A DNA stretch of 64,000 bases from Endozoicomonas numazuensis (GTDB taxonomy: Bacteria > Pseudomonadota > Gammaproteobacteria > Pseudomonadales > Endozoicomonadaceae): positions 413,845-477,844 of the forward strand of contig NZ_JOKH01000001.1 in assembly GCF_000722635.1 (NCBI RefSeq). Reading direction: 5' to 3'. Under the pieces are notes generated by a model, which saw nothing but the letters and a program-made list of their open reading frames with translations, searched no databases and was not told the DNA's origin. This document shows positions 44,461 through 55,007 of this stretch, one piece after another. Numbering within the stretch: the stretch's first letter is position 1; the number at the start of each line of letters is the position of its first letter. The position numbers and the translations under genes were made by a program.

Positions 44461-44999
44461 ATCTATTGCCTGACATGAAATTCATCAGATATTCAATCGG
44501 CAAGATGCTGTGTGGCTGAAGTTATCTCGTCAGGTCGTGCGACGGTTGTTTTAACTTCCAGTTTAAGACTGAGAAGATCCAGGAGCGATTGAAAGACCTA
44601 CCAAAATGTTTTTGTAAGTAAAAATAAGGAATGAACTTTCGAATTACGCAGTCTCTTGATCTCTTTTTTGTCCAGGAGAACACTCAAAGCATTTTTCACA
44701 CCTGCTTAAACTGGCAGTAGAACCTGATTTTACCAGCAAGGATCAAGAGGCTGAGGCTGCAGAAAATACGCCATTAATGCCTTTCGTTCTGTCACCATTG
44801 GAGTCGATGGAAAGCTCATTAGAGGAAGCTTTTTGAATCTGCTTTCCACATTTCATCAACGTGTTCGATCAAATACCAAATGGAGTCATACCTCTGGAAT
44901 GAGGCATCTAGAGGATTTGAAAGGCAAAGACATCATATTCATCAGACAGAGCCTTCCATGGGTTTCACTTAAGCGATGAGTTCTTGAGTATCAGAACGA
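44461..44999. other. 539-bp gap, no convincing gene; one short open stretch
   Basis: No full gene. An open plus-strand frame of about 50 codons ends at TGA 44834-44836 and has no good start codon. Its predicted product is acidic (DFTSKDQEAEAAENTPL region) and may be the tail of a degraded gene. The rest, 44837-44999, shows nothing recognisable. Confidence 0.35.
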
Positions 45000-45317
45000 T
45001 TACTGCCCTTTTTTCATTTTATCCAGGACTGCATCTACTACAGCTCTTGCTTCATCCTGGGCATCAGGCATGGTCTCAGGATTCAAATCTGGGGCTACCC
45101 GCCACTCAATGACGCGTTTGGCAAGTTTACGGGCTAATACACCCACCACGTCGTCGAGATACTTTTCATCCATCATGGGTAAGTGCATAAACCTCAGGTG
45201 CACAAGGAGTTGCTCAGGCTTTCCCTCCTCTTTCATATGGATGGCAAAATCGCCTTCGTCTGTTGTGCTCTGACTGATGGTCAATGTGAAGTGCTGGCCA
45301 CTCATAACATTCTCCAA
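45000..45317 (-). CDS. Hypothetical protein, 105 aa
   Basis: A small soluble protein that I cannot assign. The first half alternates like a beta-sheet (HFTLTISQSTTDEGDFAIHM, then LLVHLRFMHLPMM), and the second half is helical (VVGVLARKLAKRVIEWR, then DEARAVVDAVLDKMKKG). The fold shape recalls small T3SS chaperones but no signature is present. The ribosome site is GGAGAATG overlapping the start region. It lies divergent from the next small gene. Confidence 0.5.
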   Translation of the reverse strand: MENVMSGQHFTLTISQSTTDEGDFAIHMKEEGKPEQLLVHLRFMHLPMMDEKYLDDVVGVLARKLAKRVIEWRVAPDLNPETMPDAQDEARAVVDAVLDKMKKGQ

Positions 45318-45531
45318 ACATAACTATTCCAGTTGTCGGCGAAGCTATGGAGGGCTTTAAGGTATGAACCCTCGGTTTTTACACAGATTGGAAATAACAG
45401 TCCATGATCTATAGAACAACTTCCATTTCGCTCTCTAGAAACCAATTATCTACACTGAACTATGGTTGTGGGCGATATATACAAGAATAGACTCTATCGT
45501 CCGCCAGAATGATCACTCCAGGGAGAGAACA

Positions 45532-45810
45532 ATGATCACCAACAATGATGCTGAACCCGTCCAACCTTCCAACCGTGGACAAGTGGACCCAACTCAGCCT
45601 GTACAGCAGATTGATGCAGCGGAAGCAGAGCGATTTTCCGACCTGAAAAAACAAGCCGAAATGAAAAACACTGAGTCTGATGAAGTAGAAGATGGTTTAA
45701 TTAGCCCTGAAGAGCTTCAGAGACAAATCAGAGAGAATCTCTTCAAGAACGGCTTTAACAAAGCGATGGAAAAAGCTCGCGAAATTTCTAAAGAGCTCAA
45801 GCAAGGCTGA
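45532..45810 (+). CDS. Hypothetical small hydrophilic protein, possibly T3SS-associated
   Basis: 92 residues from ATG 45532, chosen for the GGGAGAG ribosome site 5 bp upstream; a frame from 45466 has no such site. The protein is hydrophilic: an unstructured Pro/Gln start, then IDAAEAERFSDLKKQAEM, which resembles the D-x-x-x-A-x-x-F motif at the start of T3SS inner-rod proteins, and a helical charged end (LQRQIRENLFKNGFNKAMEK). An SctI gene is present elsewhere (61909). Its role is unknown. Confidence 0.5.
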   Translation: MITNNDAEPVQPSNRGQVDPTQPVQQIDAAEAERFSDLKKQAEMKNTESDEVEDGLISPEELQRQIRENLFKNGFNKAMEKAREISKELKQG

Positions 45811-46031
45811 TCAAAAGTATTGGTTGTCACATCATTGACAAAAATTAGTCCATATAGCTCTTTTTATTTCTTTTTATTATAAATCTACTGATTTAAATAA
45901 ATTATAATTAGATAAATGACTTACGTGCGAGAAGAGGTCTATGTATTAGGCTGACCAATTTGGCATGTATTCTTACCTGGGTCCCCAGGAAAGGCTCAGA
46001 TCTAATTGTCATACAGGGAGCAGTAAGGTTT

Positions 46032-48344
46032 ATGACAGGAACGTCTAGCAATGTTGTACCGCTACCGAGTTCTGCAAAACTCTCTCAGATAGGCGAAATC
46101 AACACCGCTTTCATCAATTTTTTCCAAAAATTGGTTATCCCACCTATCGATGACATCCTGACCGATTTGATTAAACATGTCATTGAGCTCTCAGAATCCG
46201 GCAAAAATAATGCTCAAATAATGCAGTTTATGGAAGCCCGACAAATCCTAGAGAGATCAAAAAGTGAGATCATAAAGCTCTTTGAGCAAGAATCACTGAA
46301 ACATTTTCATCAACTTGAAGAAGAAGACAATCCCCCCCCCTCATTTTCAATGAGCGATCTATCACTCATTGAAAATGGAGATCTTGAGAAAAAGCTGGCT
46401 TGGCAACACGCTGCCAACCAGTTGAGCATGAATGACAACCTTCAACACTTCAATAACATCCAAAGCAGACTGACAGGGTTAATAAACTTAGAGCCTGATA
46501 GAAATCCTCTGGGAGCTCAAAAGATTTGTGAAAGCTTTGCTAGTGCACTTGCCCCCGCTCCTCTGGATGCAGACTTAATTCAAGAGCTTTTGCTGCAGTT
46601 TGCTCTTAAAATCAAACCTTCAGTCATTAAACTATGGATTGAAGTAGACGACCACCTTGAATCTATTGGACTTGAAGTCAATAAAACAACAACCAGAATT
46701 GCAGATATACCCGAAGATCAGCCTTTCTCTGAATCAGAACACATTCAAGCTATAACAGAAACCCATGGCAGAGATTCTGCCCTCCCTCCCCTTAACAACA
46801 CTTCTATACCATCAAACGAACCTTCACAGGTATGGAATGAAGCCTTTATGGATGAACTGGCAAACAAGCTGGTATCCAGAGTTGAAGGGCTTCTACACAG
46901 CCCTTCTTCTGAATCATCCAATGGTACGGTTAGTAGTGACGCGAGAATTTTTGCCAGCATAGAACTGGCCAGTACACTGACGATGATACAAGATGAACTA
47001 TCAGGCCAACATGCCTGTATTTTCAATCTGGCAGAATCCATTAAAAGCGCGTTAAGAGATAAAGGCGTAAAACAAAAACTCTCTCCCAGACACAGTGACC
47101 TTATCAACATGGTTGGAATGCTCTTCGAGTTTATTCTTGATGACCATGAATTACCCGATGAAGTCAAAAAGCTAATTGGATTACTTCAAATCCCTGTTTT
47201 AAAACTGACCTTATTGGAAGAAGATTTTCTAACGGATCGCCATCATGCAGCAAGAGAATTACTGAATGATATGACTTCTGCTGGCATGCATACGACTCTC
47301 CACCCAGAAACAGAACAACCTGTTATCGAGCTGATTGAAGAAACAGTCAAATACATTATCAAGCACTTCATTCAGAATCCTGACATATTCTCCAGCTGCC
47401 ATAAAACATTCAACGAAAAACTTCACAAAATCAGAGAGTCATTAGAACAGACTCAAGTACAGATAGTGCATACTCAACCTGATCCGGATGAACCTTCAGA
47501 CGAAACCAATACGGAAGAGACTGCTCTGGAAAACAAAGCAGAAAATGAATTCCGATCAATCATCACCGAACTTGTTTCCAGACACCAATACACAGTGCCA
47601 GATAGTATAGAAAAAATGGTTCACGAAGCCTGGCCTGAAGTCATCGAGCAAATCGACAAGAACTCTGCTTCAGAAATATCCCAGTGGTTCGATGTCATCA
47701 ACACGCTCGACATTATGCTATGGAACCTCCAGCCCGAAAATCGTAACTCTGTCCCAGCAGAAGACTGGCTCATACTCAAGAATATGCTGCTCGATTATTT
47801 AAACGAGAGTGGTCATAACCCTTTCATAGTCGTTGAGTGGATGCATGCTCTGAACACCCTGATTTCAATGCCCATTGAGTTCCCGCGAGAAGCAGAGGTT
47901 ATTACCGTATCACCAGAAAGTTCAATAACAGAAAATGAACAAAAAGAACCCGATATGGAAGAGATCATACTTCAGAGCCAACGTGTGGATAAACAGACTC
48001 ATGACTCAGATTTTCTTATGTCCGAGGCTATTGATGTCATTTCAGAAGAGTACGAAACGATCGAAAAAAGGGCTCCAAATGTTCACGCCGATGTTCAAAT
48101 AAGTGTAGGTCAATGGGTTGAATTCATAGGCAAACAGGACCAGCACTTTCGCTGTAAACTGTCTTCCATCAATGCGGCCAGTAATCGTTTTATCTTCGTT
48201 AACAGCTCTGGAATGAAAGTAGCTGAGATGTCCGGCTATGAACTCAAATTAGGAATAGAAAATGAGCGTATTCGTATTATCGAAGATACTCAATTCTTCG
48301 ATAAAGCTCTACATGCGGTCATGGACAAATTCCTGAAGTTTTAA
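46032..48344 (+). CDS. DUF1631 family protein
   Basis: About 770 residues from ATG 46032; an upstream in-frame ATG at 45960 gives a less likely N-terminus. The first 190 residues carry the DUF1631 pattern (MSDLSLIENGDLEKKLAWQHAANQL, then RNPLGAQKICESFASAL with PLDADLIQELLL...). A long acidic helical middle follows. The C-terminus (from about 685, GQWVEFIGKQDQHFRCKLSSI) has a PilZ-like beta arrangement typical of DUF1631 proteins. Function is unestablished; the tail might bind c-di-GMP, but I cannot see an RxxxR motif. An Hpt gene follows by 76 bp. Confidence 0.75.
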   Translation: MTGTSSNVVPLPSSAKLSQIGEINTAFINFFQKLVIPPIDDILTDLIKHVIELSESGKNNAQIMQFMEARQILERSKSEIIKLFEQESLKHFHQLEEEDNPPPSFSMSDLSLIENGDLEKKLAWQHAANQLSMNDNLQHFNNIQSRLTGLINLEPDRNPLGAQKICESFASALAPAPLDADLIQELLLQFALKIKPSVIKLWIEVDDHLESIGLEVNKTTTRIADIPEDQPFSESEHIQAITETHGRDSALPPLNNTSIPSNEPSQVWNEAFMDELANKLVSRVEGLLHSPSSESSNGTVSSDARIFASIELASTLTMIQDELSGQHACIFNLAESIKSALRDKGVKQKLSPRHSDLINMVGMLFEFILDDHELPDEVKKLIGLLQIPVLKLTLLEEDFLTDRHHAARELLNDMTSAGMHTTLHPETEQPVIELIEETVKYIIKHFIQNPDIFSSCHKTFNEKLHKIRESLEQTQVQIVHTQPDPDEPSDETNTEETALENKAENEFRSIITELVSRHQYTVPDSIEKMVHEAWPEVIEQIDKNSASEISQWFDVINTLDIMLWNLQPENRNSVPAEDWLILKNMLLDYLNESGHNPFIVVEWMHALNTLISMPIEFPREAEVITVSPESSITENEQKEPDMEEIILQSQRVDKQTHDSDFLMSEAIDVISEEYETIEKRAPNVHADVQISVGQWVEFIGKQDQHFRCKLSSINAASNRFIFVNSSGMKVAEMSGYELKLGIENERIRIIEDTQFFDKALHAVMDKFLKF

Positions 48345-48420
48345 CATCAGTCGACGACACATTATTTGAAGAGACATCTGAAACACATCCTAATTAACCA
48401 CGACACAAAGGAGGTATCCA

Positions 48421-48744
48421 TTGATCGACCTTGGGAACCTGCAACAGTTAACAGAAGGTGATGCGCCTTTGATGAAAACCCTTCTGGATGAGTTTCTCAA
48501 CACGACAGAGGAAGATCTCAAGTGTTTGGACACCGCCGTGGAGCATGAAAAGAGCAGTGAAATTGCCAGCTTGGCGCACCGAATTAAAGGATCTTCCATG
48601 ATAGTGGGAGCCAGTCAGCTTATTCAGCTGACGACTGAGCTGGAAGAAGCCGGTAAACAAGCTGAAAATGATAAATTCAGTGCTTTACTCTCCGATATCA
48701 GAAAATGTTACAACGGTGTTTCTGAAGCAATCAGGAACCTATAA
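48421..48744 (+). CDS. Stand-alone Hpt (histidine phosphotransfer) protein
   Basis: A 107-residue four-helix Hpt domain. The phospho-accepting site is LAHRIKGSSMIVGA, with His53. The start is TTG, supported by a perfect AAAGGAGGT 5 bp upstream. Hpt proteins shuttle phosphate between hybrid sensor kinases and response regulators; no partner kinase or regulator is in the window. Its stop overlaps the converging marC-like gene by 6 bp. Confidence 0.88.
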   Translation: MIDLGNLQQLTEGDAPLMKTLLDEFLNTTEEDLKCLDTAVEHEKSSEIASLAHRIKGSSMIVGASQLIQLTTELEEAGKQAENDKFSALLSDIRKCYNGVSEAIRNL

Positions 48745-49359
48745 ATGTGTGACAGGTGCAGTACTCAAACCAGAAAGCCCCTGCAGTACAATCTCTACAG
48801 CCAATGCCCCAAGAATCATTCCCATCACTCTGATCAATATTGCAGAGCCACTGTCCCCTAACCATTTATGGATGGTATTGGCGGCGAGTAGCAAAAGATA
48901 GGTAATCAACAGAACACTGAGTAGTACAATACTGGTCAGAGCCTGATCTTCAATACCATATCGACGATTATCGGTTAATACCACGACTGCGGTCAGCGCT
49001 CCAGGACTAGCCATAGATGGTATTGCCAGAGGAAAAACGGCGATATCGTGCCCTGGCTCAGCTCGATCATGGGAGTGAGAAACATCCTCTCCAAATATCA
49101 TTTTCAAACCAAATAGAAATAGAATGATGCCTCCTGCAATCTGGAAAGACACCAATCTAATCCCCATGGCAGACATTAGAAACTGGCCTACGACAATAAA
49201 TATCAACAGAATAGCGCCACTGTAGAGGCTGGCTCTCAAAGCGATATGATTCCTGTCTCTGGCAGAATAACCCCCGGTAATCGACAAAAAAAGCAGTAAC
49301 GTCCCTATAGGGTCAATGACCGCGAAGAGAAGTACAAAGTCATGAATGATCTGTTGCAT
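48739..49359 (-). CDS. MarC/YhgN-family membrane protein
   Basis: A 206-residue inner-membrane protein with about six helices. The conserved start FVLLFAVIDPIGTLLLFLSIT, LVSFQIAGGIILFLFGLKMIFG and PLAIPSMASPGALTAVVVL match the MarC (UPF0056) family. Despite the name, no link to multiple antibiotic resistance is established. The ion or solute moved is unknown. Confidence 0.9.
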   Translation of the reverse strand: MQQIIHDFVLLFAVIDPIGTLLLFLSITGGYSARDRNHIALRASLYSGAILLIFIVVGQFLMSAMGIRLVSFQIAGGIILFLFGLKMIFGEDVSHSHDRAEPGHDIAVFPLAIPSMASPGALTAVVVLTDNRRYGIEDQALTSIVLLSVLLITYLLLLAANTIHKWLGDSGSAILIRVMGMILGALAVEIVLQGLSGLSTAPVTHL

Positions 49360-49495
49360 ATACCCAATGCCTGTATCAGGCGGTTAGCGCATCTAATATG
49401 ACTAAATATCGGGAAAAGTAGTCATTTATGGAGGTTTGATGGTAGCCATTAATCCGGTACAGTACGCCTCTTAACCCATAAACAGAACAACTGGA

Positions 49496-50068
49496 ATGAG
49501 TCTGACGTCCACCCCAATACCAACACCCTCTCCCCAGAGCCTTGCTGAAGACCTGGCCAGGTGTGCCCGGGGGGAACAAAAAGCCTTAAAACATCTATAT
49601 CAGCTGACTTCGGCGAAACTATATGCCGTGATCCTGCGTATATTGAAAGACAGAGAGCTTTCTGAAGATTGTCTTCAGCAGGCTTTTGTCAAGATCTGGC
49701 AGGCATCGTCCAGCTATAACAGCAGTAAGGCTGCTCCCATGACCTGGATGAACACTATTGCCAGGAATCAGGCACTGGACCATTTGCGGAAACTGAACAG
49801 AGAACCCCAGATGGAAACGGAAACGCTTGACCTGCAAATTGACCAAGGTTCAAGCCAAGAACAAATGGCAACTGATAGACAGAATAGTCAGGAAGTTCAC
49901 CGTTGTCTGAAAACTTTGAATGATAACCAGAGGCGCTGTCTGGAACTCAGCTATTTTGACGGAATGACTCATCAGAGTCTTTCAGATCAGCTGGAAGTTC
50001 CCATTGGAACAGTGAAAACATGGATCCGACGTGGACTGATGAGGTTGAAGGAATGCATGACCGCTTAG
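49496..50068 (+). CDS. ECF-type RNA polymerase sigma factor
   Basis: A 190-residue sigma-70 family factor with only regions 2 and 4. Region 2 is seen as YAVILRILKDRELSEDCLQQAFVKIWQ (about residues 45-70) and TWMNTIARNQALDHLRK. Region 4 is CLELSYFDGMTHQSLSDQLEVPIGTVKTWIRRGLMRLKE with a clear helix-turn-helix. It is of the SigK/RpoE-like class. The anti-sigma gene overlaps its end by 16 bp, so the two are translationally coupled; autoregulation is expected but the promoter motif is not readable. Confidence 0.92.
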   Translation: MSLTSTPIPTPSPQSLAEDLARCARGEQKALKHLYQLTSAKLYAVILRILKDRELSEDCLQQAFVKIWQASSSYNSSKAAPMTWMNTIARNQALDHLRKLNREPQMETETLDLQIDQGSSQEQMATDRQNSQEVHRCLKTLNDNQRRCLELSYFDGMTHQSLSDQLEVPIGTVKTWIRRGLMRLKECMTA

Positions 50069-50745
50069 ATCTAGGCAATCCTGATGAAAGAAATCAGGCT
50101 GCAGCAGACTATGTGCTCGGCTTGCTGACGTCAGAAGAAAAGGCTCGATTTGAAGCATTAATGGCCGTGAGCCACGATGCTCAACGTGAAGTGGAAGAGT
50201 GGCGAGCACATCTGGATGTACTAAACAATGCACTCCCTCCAATCGAGCCTCCAAAGCACGTCTGGAAAAACATTGAGAAAGCTACTAACAGCAAAGAATC
50301 ATTCTGGAGCAGTTTGAAATTCTGGCAAGGATCCGCTTTTGCATCTGTTGCCCTGACTCTGATGGTAGTGTTGGCTAATTTCCAAATGTCCAATCCTGCA
50401 ACAATGGAATACGTCTACGTTGTCAATAATCAGGAAAAAAATCCCGGATGGATTCTTAATGCTTCTCTGAACAGTAAAAAACTGGTCATGGAAACTGTAC
50501 AGCCTGATTCTATTCCTGTCGGGAAAGCCTGTGAACTCTGGCTGGTCGTCGATGGTGTTGAGCCCGTTTCTCTAGGTATGCTGCCTGACTCAGGTACTAA
50601 AGAAATGACTATACCCAAAGGCTGGGAAGACAAACTTTCCAAGGCAAAAATTATTGTCACGCTGGAAGATCAAAAAGGCGCTCCCAATGGCTGGGATATG
50701 GGACCCGTTCTCGACAAAGGAGACTGGAGCTCTCGAACTTACTAG
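50053..50745 (+). CDS. RskA-like membrane anti-sigma factor
   Basis: About 230 residues from ATG 50053, preceded by GAAGG. The cytoplasmic N-terminus (about 1-80) has NQAAADYVLGLLTSEEKARFEALMA, the anti-sigma-K N-terminal helix set without a zinc-binding HxxxCxxC. A single TM helix at about 95-113 is followed by a periplasmic RskA-type C-terminal domain (about 120-230, with ACELWLVVDG and NGWDMGPVLDKGDW). It should hold the overlapping sigma factor inactive at the membrane until a signal triggers proteolysis. Confidence 0.85.
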   Translation: MHDRLDLGNPDERNQAAADYVLGLLTSEEKARFEALMAVSHDAQREVEEWRAHLDVLNNALPPIEPPKHVWKNIEKATNSKESFWSSLKFWQGSAFASVALTLMVVLANFQMSNPATMEYVYVVNNQEKNPGWILNASLNSKKLVMETVQPDSIPVGKACELWLVVDGVEPVSLGMLPDSGTKEMTIPKGWEDKLSKAKIIVTLEDQKGAPNGWDMGPVLDKGDWSSRTY

Positions 50746-50758
50746 CTTATTGCTTCCG

Positions 50759-50782
50759 GGCACTGTTTGAAAAAGCAGTGCC
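50759..50782. terminator. Hairpin between convergent anti-sigma and MBL genes
   Basis: GGCACTG / CAGTGCC with a 10-nt loop, placed exactly between two converging stops. There is a T-poor flank, so it is probably only a weak terminator. Confidence 0.4.
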
Positions 50783-51732
50783 TACCCTTCCAGCAACTCC
50801 CACATTTTCTGATCTCTTTCATAAGTCCATATCTCTGGATACGGTATTTCAGAAACCTCGTCAAAAGCTCTGCTTACATTAAACGGCATACAGTGCTCAT
50901 AGATTACCCAATCACCATAATCCTGATCCATCTTCTTTCGAATGTAACGATAGACAGCAGATAACCCCATTTTCTGATCAACGGCTTCGGTGGCGTAAAA
51001 CATTAACCTTGAGACGTAGCGTCGAGTCGACTCAATGGCCAATTGGGCTGACTCACTACTCTTCAAGACACCTCCTCTACCTGGTACCAGCCTTTCAGGA
51101 TCAAGATCAGCCAAAGTAGATAAAGTGACAGGCCATTGGTGAAGATAGGCATCACCACAATAAGGAGTAGCTCCATTTTCCACCAGATCTCCTGCAAACA
51201 GTACTCTCTCATCAGGAATCCAGAGTATTGTATCTCCTCCTGTATGACCCGCTCCGGGATGAATTACCTCCACCCTGCGCCCTCCCAGGTCAATCTTCAG
51301 GGACTCTTCAAACAGAATATCCGGATAGGTCAATCCTGAGATACGCTCTGCCCCCTGAAACAATCTGGGAAACCGCCTGAGCTCAGATTCCATATCCTGA
51401 GCGCCCCGCTCACTGATTAGCTGGTCTGTCGCAAGACTCGCAACAACTCTGGCTTTTGAAAAAGCAGATGCCCCCAGTGTTCGAACGGCGTGATAATGAC
51501 TCAACACGACATAATGGACAGGCAAAGAAGTGATATCTCTGATCGCTGAGAGTACATTTTCGGCCAACCCCGGAGTGGCCTGAGCATCAAAGACCAGCAC
51601 ACTCTTCTCGCCCACAACAACTCCGGTATTTGGATCACCTTCCGCTGTAAAAGCGTATATCCCTTCAGCAATGGCTTCAAAGGTCACTGTTTTAGCATTG
51701 ATATCAGCAGAGGAAGCAAAAGGAGTTGGCAT
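50782..51732 (-). CDS. MBL-fold metallohydrolase with altered metal motif
   Basis: About 316 residues from ATG 51732, which has a GGGG upstream; a TTG at 51747 is less likely. Beta-lactamase-fold features are present: VVLSHYHAVRTLGAS, HPGAGHTGGDTILWIPDERVLFAGDLVENG and a C-terminal helical part with YRYIRKKMDQDYGDW. The usual HxHxDH metal site reads HYHAVR: the Asp and third His are missing (about residues 79-84 of this start). A clade of MBL-fold proteins with HYHAVR is familiar to me, so this may be a real subfamily rather than a dead enzyme. Substrate unknown. Confidence 0.72.
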   Translation of the reverse strand: MPTPFASSADINAKTVTFEAIAEGIYAFTAEGDPNTGVVVGEKSVLVFDAQATPGLAENVLSAIRDITSLPVHYVVLSHYHAVRTLGASAFSKARVVASLATDQLISERGAQDMESELRRFPRLFQGAERISGLTYPDILFEESLKIDLGGRRVEVIHPGAGHTGGDTILWIPDERVLFAGDLVENGATPYCGDAYLHQWPVTLSTLADLDPERLVPGRGGVLKSSESAQLAIESTRRYVSRLMFYATEAVDQKMGLSAVYRYIRKKMDQDYGDWVIYEHCMPFNVSRAFDEVSEIPYPEIWTYERDQKMWELLEG

Positions 51733-51910
51733 GGATTTCAGCCCCAAAATATGAAGATTGCCTGATTCAAAGGAAGTTTAGCCCTTTCATGAAGCCTTGA
51801 GAGAGAAATACTGGAAGCCAAAACGGGAGCAATAGATAAACCAAAGCTTTAAGAGTTAATCTGTCCCTGCTCAGAGCTGAGACAGATTCTGAAATATTAT
51901 AAACCATGGG

Positions 51911-53642
<1,732 letters not shown>

Positions 53643-53795
53643 TCATTGTTGAATGAATACTGCATTTTCACCACAAAAAGAGCTATTCTTTCAGAAGATA
53701 CTCATTATTCTGCCCTGCCTGCAAATCAGGCAGCGATATCAGATACTTTCGCTTTCAAGTGATCTTATCTGGCAAGAAAACCATGGAATGGTACT

Positions 53796-54518
53796 ATGTC
53801 AAAGATTGATGGCTCAGGACAATCAGTTCCTCACACTCAGTTTGAATCTACCAAACCGCCTGCCAATGAAGGTCCTTCTGATTCAGCACAACAGAAAAAG
53901 TATCTTTCTACAGAGAAGCCTCTGTCAGGACCACGAAAGAAGTCGATTCTTTCTCGGGGCGTCAAGCTACCTCCCTCAGAAGGAAAGCTGCAACCAGCAG
54001 ATTTGGGTATGATGCTGAAGTTCTTTGGAGATGGCGATTTAGTCGGTGCTCAAAAATCGATGGAACGTTTCATCACTGACTTGAATCAACTCGACAAACT
54101 AATCTCCACCTTGCCAAAAAACCAGTCAGAAAATGCCAAAAAACTGTTAGCAGCCCACGCAGGGCAACTCACCGCTGCAGATATCGTCAATACACTGATT
54201 GACCCTGAAGTCTCATTGGAAGAACAGTTTGAACAGATCAGTGGCTACATGAGCCAGTTGGGAACATCAGAAAGTCCAGTCAGAATTATTGCCAGAATCA
54301 GGGCAGATGAATACCTCAGTGACAGTGGATTAGGGCAAGAACTACTTCCAGATATGGCCAAACGCATGGAACAAGAATGTCTATTCACTTTAAGTCAACA
54401 GGCCAACACGCTCGGGTTAAAACTTCAGGAAGGAGAGTTAACTTTTGATCAGCAAAAAGTATTAGCTCAGCAGCTTCGAGAAATGCACATCGAAATGTCG
54501 GCCTTTAAAAGCCAGTAA
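53796..54518 (+). CDS. Hypothetical protein, faintly gatekeeper-like
   Basis: A 240-residue soluble protein. The first 65 residues are Ser/Pro/Lys/Gln rich and look disordered, as in secreted substrates. The helical rest contains KLLAAHAGQLTAADIVNTLIDPEVSLEEQFEQISGYMSQLG (split here across about 107-150), which faintly recalls the HrpJ/YopN helical pattern, but there is no TyeA part and I do not claim homology. It is alone on the plus strand between adenine deaminase and frdD. A T3SS substrate role is only a guess from shape and genomic setting. Confidence 0.5.
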   Translation: MSKIDGSGQSVPHTQFESTKPPANEGPSDSAQQKKYLSTEKPLSGPRKKSILSRGVKLPPSEGKLQPADLGMMLKFFGDGDLVGAQKSMERFITDLNQLDKLISTLPKNQSENAKKLLAAHAGQLTAADIVNTLIDPEVSLEEQFEQISGYMSQLGTSESPVRIIARIRADEYLSDSGLGQELLPDMAKRMEQECLFTLSQQANTLGLKLQEGELTFDQQKVLAQQLREMHIEMSAFKSQ

Positions 54519-54524
54519 AGTTGA

Positions 54525-54584
54525 GTGTCCCGTCCTGAAATATGTCTCCAAGTTGTCAACTTATTTCAGAACGGGACGGGACAC
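54525..54584. repeat. Imperfect palindrome of about 60 bp, possible IS-end relic
   Basis: Left arm GTGTCCCGTCCTGAAATA, right arm (complement) GTGTCCCGTCCCGTTCTGAA, with a 5-bp insertion in the right arm, around a centre containing GTTGTCAAC. It lies right after the stop of the preceding gene and just before an intrinsic terminator. The arrangement looks like the two ends of a small element with the inside lost. Confidence 0.5.
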
Positions 54585-54591
54585 AGCCAAT

Positions 54592-54627
54592 AAAAAAGCC
54601 GTCAGACAAAATCTGACGGCTTTTTTT
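54592..54627. terminator. Bidirectional rho-independent terminator
   Basis: AAAAAAGCCGTCAGA / TCTGACGGCTTTTTTT with a CAAAA loop. It serves the plus-strand gene ending at 54518 and, from the other side, the frdABCD operon ending at 54647. Confidence 0.93.
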
Positions 54628-54646
54628 GTTCCAGACTTTTATTCAA

Positions 54647-54997
54647 TCAGAACAGTACCAGAATTATGGTAATGACACTCAAAACCAGCGTCGCCCCATA
54701 AAAGAGTACTTTCAGCCCTGCTCCAGGATGAAAGCCCAGATCATGCAGACCGTGGTAAATCCGATGGATACAGGCCCAATATGACGGAACCAAAGCCACC
54801 AGAAGAATAAGCTGTCCAAACAGATTATTCAGGAAGAAACCTGACATTCTTTCATAGGACAGCGCTTCTGCAGGAATCACACCCAGTGATACGGCTAGCA
54901 CGACCAGTATCATGGCTGGAAAGAAGAAGGCTATCGTTGTACCACCGGCTCCGAACAAACTCCACAGCAGTGGCTCAATGTGTCTTTTCTGACTCAT
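54647..54997 (-). CDS. frdD: Fumarate reductase membrane anchor subunit D
   Basis: About 116 residues from ATG 54997 (GAAGGT upstream); the longer frame to 55063 overlaps frdC. It resembles E. coli FrdD closely: PLLWSLFGAGGTTIAFFFPAMILV, ALSYERMSGFF, and HRIYHGLHDLGFHPGAGLKVLFYG with the heme- or quinone-side His residues. It has three TM helices and anchors the FrdAB catalytic part with FrdC. Last gene of frdABCD. Confidence 0.9.
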   Translation of the reverse strand: MSQKRHIEPLLWSLFGAGGTTIAFFFPAMILVVLAVSLGVIPAEALSYERMSGFFLNNLFGQLILLVALVPSYWACIHRIYHGLHDLGFHPGAGLKVLFYGATLVLSVITIILVLF

Positions 54998-55007
54998 GAC
55001 CTTCTCC

